Below, piece after piece: positions 14,797 to 16,243 of a stretch of 16,243 nucleotides of DNA (position 1 is the stretch's first letter; every line of letters begins with the position of its first letter). Position numbers and translations under genes: made by a program. Location: contig CAZOGW010000069.1 of the NCBI GenBank assembly GCA_964579415.1, positions 1 through 16,243 on the forward strand. The letters run 5' to 3'. The DNA is from CAZOGW01 sp964579415. GTDB lineage: Bacteria > Actinomycetota > Acidimicrobiia > Spongiisociales > UBA5794. The notes under the pieces are model-generated. The model had not been told where the DNA came from, made no database searches, and saw nothing but the letters and a program-made list of their open reading frames with translations.

Positions 14797-15977
14797 GACC
14801 CCTGGTCGTCCTCGGAGCCACCGGATCCATCGGAGTCCAGACCCTGGATGTCGCCCGCCGTCTCGGCCTTGAGGTCGTCGGTATCGCCGCCCGGCGCGCC
14901 TCGCCCCAACTCCTCGCCATCGCCGCCGACTGGCCGGCGGCACACGTCGTCGCCGCTGCCCCCGAGCCGGGGGAGGCTGCCGCTTTCGAGGAGGCACTGG
15001 GCGGCAGGGGAGCGGTCGGGGCGGACGCGCTGCGTGACCTGTCCGCCTACCCGGGGACCACCGTGGTCAATGGCATCGTCGGTGTCGACGGGCTGGGACC
15101 GTCGGTGGCGGCGCTGGAGGCGGGCAACCGGCTGGCGCTGGCCAACAAGGAGAGCCTGGTCGCCGGCGGGCCGGTGGTCCTCGACGCCGCAGCACGCCAC
15201 GGCGCCGAGATCATCCCCGTCGACTCCGAGCACTCGGCGATGTGGCAGTGCCTGGTGGGCGAGCCCGCCGGTTCGGTGCGCCGCCTCGTCCTCACCTCCT
15301 CGGGTGGCCCCTTCCGGGGACGCCGCCGCGGTGAACTGGCGGACGTCACCGTCGCCGAGGCGCTGGCGCACCCCACCTGGGACATGGGCCGCCGCATCTC
15401 GATCGACTCGGCGACGATGGCCAACAAGGGCCTCGAGGTGGTGGAGGCCCACTACCTGTTCGGGGTCGGTTTCGACGACATCGACGTGGTGGTCCACCCC
15501 CAGAGCGTGGTTCACTCCCTGGTCGAGTTCGTCGACGGGTCGGTGAAGGCCCAACTGGGCGAGCCCGACATGAGGGTGCCGATCCAGTATGCCGTTACCG
15601 CTCCTCGACGGGACCCGGCCCCGGTGCCGCCGCTCTCGCTGGCGGGCCGCTCCCTCGACTTCGAGGCGCCCGACCTGGTGGCGTTCCCCTGCCTCCGCCT
15701 CGGTTACGAGGCGGGCCGCCGCGGCGGCGTCGCCCCTGCCGCCTACAACGCCGCCGACGAGGTGGCGGTGGCCGCCTTCCTCGCCGGCGAGATCGGCTTC
15801 CTCGACATCCCGGACATCATCGAGCAGGTTCTGGCCCAGACGCCTGAGGAAACGCCGAGGACTGTGGCGGACGTGCTCGAGGCTGATCGACGCGCTCGCG
15901 AAGCAGCCCGGTACTTGGTAGGCGCGGATACCAAGTACCAAGTACCAAGTACCTCACCATATACGGACGACGGTTAA
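14793..15977 (+). CDS. dxr: 1-deoxy-D-xylulose 5-phosphate reductoisomerase, apparent CTG start
   Basis: Dxr catalyses the committed NADPH-dependent step of the MEP isoprenoid pathway. The 394-residue product shows the NADPH loop GATGSIG (8-14), LALANKESLVAGG (114-126), the metal ligands Asp144 and Glu146 in PVDSEHSAMWQ, TSSGGPFRG (168-176), HPTWDMGRRISIDSATMANK (193-212) with GLEVVEAH after it, and HPQSVVHSLVEF (235-246). The start is unusual: the only codon that fits the family N-terminus is CTG 14793, overlapping the cdsA TGA as CTGA. No ATG, GTG or TTG lies nearby in frame. The C-terminus (about 373-394) is encoded by a heptamer repeat element and is unlikely to be ancestral. rlmN, often found near cdsA and dxr, is absent. 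Confidence 0.93.
   Translation: MRPLVVLGATGSIGVQTLDVARRLGLEVVGIAARRASPQLLAIAADWPAAHVVAAAPEPGEAAAFEEALGGRGAVGADALRDLSAYPGTTVVNGIVGVDGLGPSVAALEAGNRLALANKESLVAGGPVVLDAAARHGAEIIPVDSEHSAMWQCLVGEPAGSVRRLVLTSSGGPFRGRRRGELADVTVAEALAHPTWDMGRRISIDSATMANKGLEVVEAHYLFGVGFDDIDVVVHPQSVVHSLVEFVDGSVKAQLGEPDMRVPIQYAVTAPRRDPAPVPPLSLAGRSLDFEAPDLVAFPCLRLGYEAGRRGGVAPAAYNAADEVAVAAFLAGEIGFLDIPDIIEQVLAQTPEETPRTVADVLEADRRAREAARYLVGADTKYQVPSTSPYTDDG
15910..15953 (+). repeat. Heptamer tract 7 (AAGTACC x3) with inverted arm, inside the dxr 3' end
   Basis: Three perfect copies of AAGTACC occupy 15933-15939, 15940-15946 and 15947-15953. GGTACTTGGTA at 15910-15920 is the exact reverse complement of TACCAAGTACC at 15929-15939, giving an 11-bp stem with an 8-nt loop. 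Three units make 21 bp, so the reading frame is kept and the tract is translated as KYQVPST. Confidence 0.9.
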
Positions 15978-15992
15978 CTCCCCGCACACCGT

Positions 15993-15998
15993 TACCCT
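15993..15998 (+). promoter_or_regulatory. Possible leaderless -10 element for rseP
   Basis: TACCCT lies 12 to 7 nt before the rseP ATG. The bases just before that ATG are pyrimidine-rich, with no Shine-Dalgarno. No clear -35 box is seen. Confidence 0.3.
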
Positions 15999-16004
15999 TC
16001 CCCC

Positions 16005-16243
16005 ATGGGCCCCGCAATCATGATCTTCGGCGTCGTGCTGATGGTTGTCATCCACGAGGCCGGTCACTTCGTCGCCGCCAAGGCCTTCGACATGAAGGCC
16101 ACCGAGGCGTTCTTCGGTTTCGGTCCCCGCCTGTGGTCGACCCGCCGCGGTGAGACCGAATACGGCATCAAGGCGCTCCCGCTCGGCGGGTATGTCCGCA
16201 TCATCGGGATGAACCCGTTCGAGGAGGTCGCCCCCGAGGACGA
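16005..16243 (+). CDS. rseP: RIP metalloprotease RseP/site-2 protease (5' part, cut by window end)
   Basis: Site-2 proteases cleave membrane-bound anti-sigma factors and leftover signal peptides within the bilayer. The visible 79 residues start with a hydrophobic helix (MIFGVVLMVV) carrying the zinc motif HEAGH at 17-21. They continue with the family pattern FFGFGPRLWSTRRGETEYGI and LPLGGYVRIIGMNPFEE. The start ATG 16005 gives the standard N-terminus. dxr-rseP order is typical in many bacteria. The gene continues past the window, so the PDZ domain and the second active-site motif cannot be seen. Confidence 0.95.
   Translation, partial: MGPAIMIFGVVLMVVIHEAGHFVAAKAFDMKATEAFFGFGPRLWSTRRGETEYGIKALPLGGYVRIIGMNPFEEVAPED

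Overview
This is a GC-rich, gene-dense bacterial window. It almost certainly comes from the Actinomycetota, and my guess is a deep class such as Acidimicrobiia; no rRNA is present to settle this. Three things point there: the actinobacterial marker family DUF2469; the gene order rplS-lepB-DUF2469-yraN-comM-dprA-xerC-whiG-rpsB-tsf-pyrH-frr-cdsA-dxr-rseP, which is the classic actinobacterial chromosomal core; and frequent GTG starts, 1-4 nt gene overlaps and apparently leaderless genes.

Layout. 1-2012 carries the tail of an upstream gene (probably trmD), ribosomal protein L19, signal peptidase I, DUF2469 and a YraN-type nuclease-fold protein. 2013-3453 is an insertion relative to the usual order: a heptamer repeat tract, a possible 37-aa membrane microprotein on the minus strand, a crotonase-fold enzyme and a MarR-like regulator. 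3544-5918 holds comM and dprA, which act on incoming single-stranded DNA. 5969-8427 is a second insertion: a tightly packed three-gene unit of a UPF0261/Tm-1-like protein, a PEP-hydrolase-like TIM barrel and a cupin. 8428-8611 is a repeat-rich spacer. 8612-10256 is a Xer recombinase overlapping a WhiG/FliA-type sigma factor. 10257-10530 holds two more repeat tracts and a structured rpsB leader. 10531-15977 is a translation, nucleotide, phospholipid and isoprenoid operon (rpsB, tsf, pyrH, frr, cdsA, dxr), mostly joined by 4-nt overlaps. The window ends inside rseP, a site-2 protease. Genes rnhB and rlmN, often found in this cluster, are absent.

Most striking signals. (1) A family of 7-bp tandem repeats (ACTACGT, AATACGT/GATACGT, TACTGGA, AAGTACC) recurs in seven short tracts, nearly all intergenic; one has become the coding end of dxr. 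They resemble in form the heptanucleotide STRR repeats of heterocystous cyanobacteria. (2) yraN and dxr have no ATG, GTG or TTG at the plausible start, but both have a CTG overlapping the upstream stop as CTGA. (3) The split Tm-1 module sits with a cupin. (4) CdsA carries an acidic N-terminal extension of about 275 residues. (5) Several genes lacking a Shine-Dalgarno have a -10-like hexamer exactly 12 to 7 nt before the start codon.
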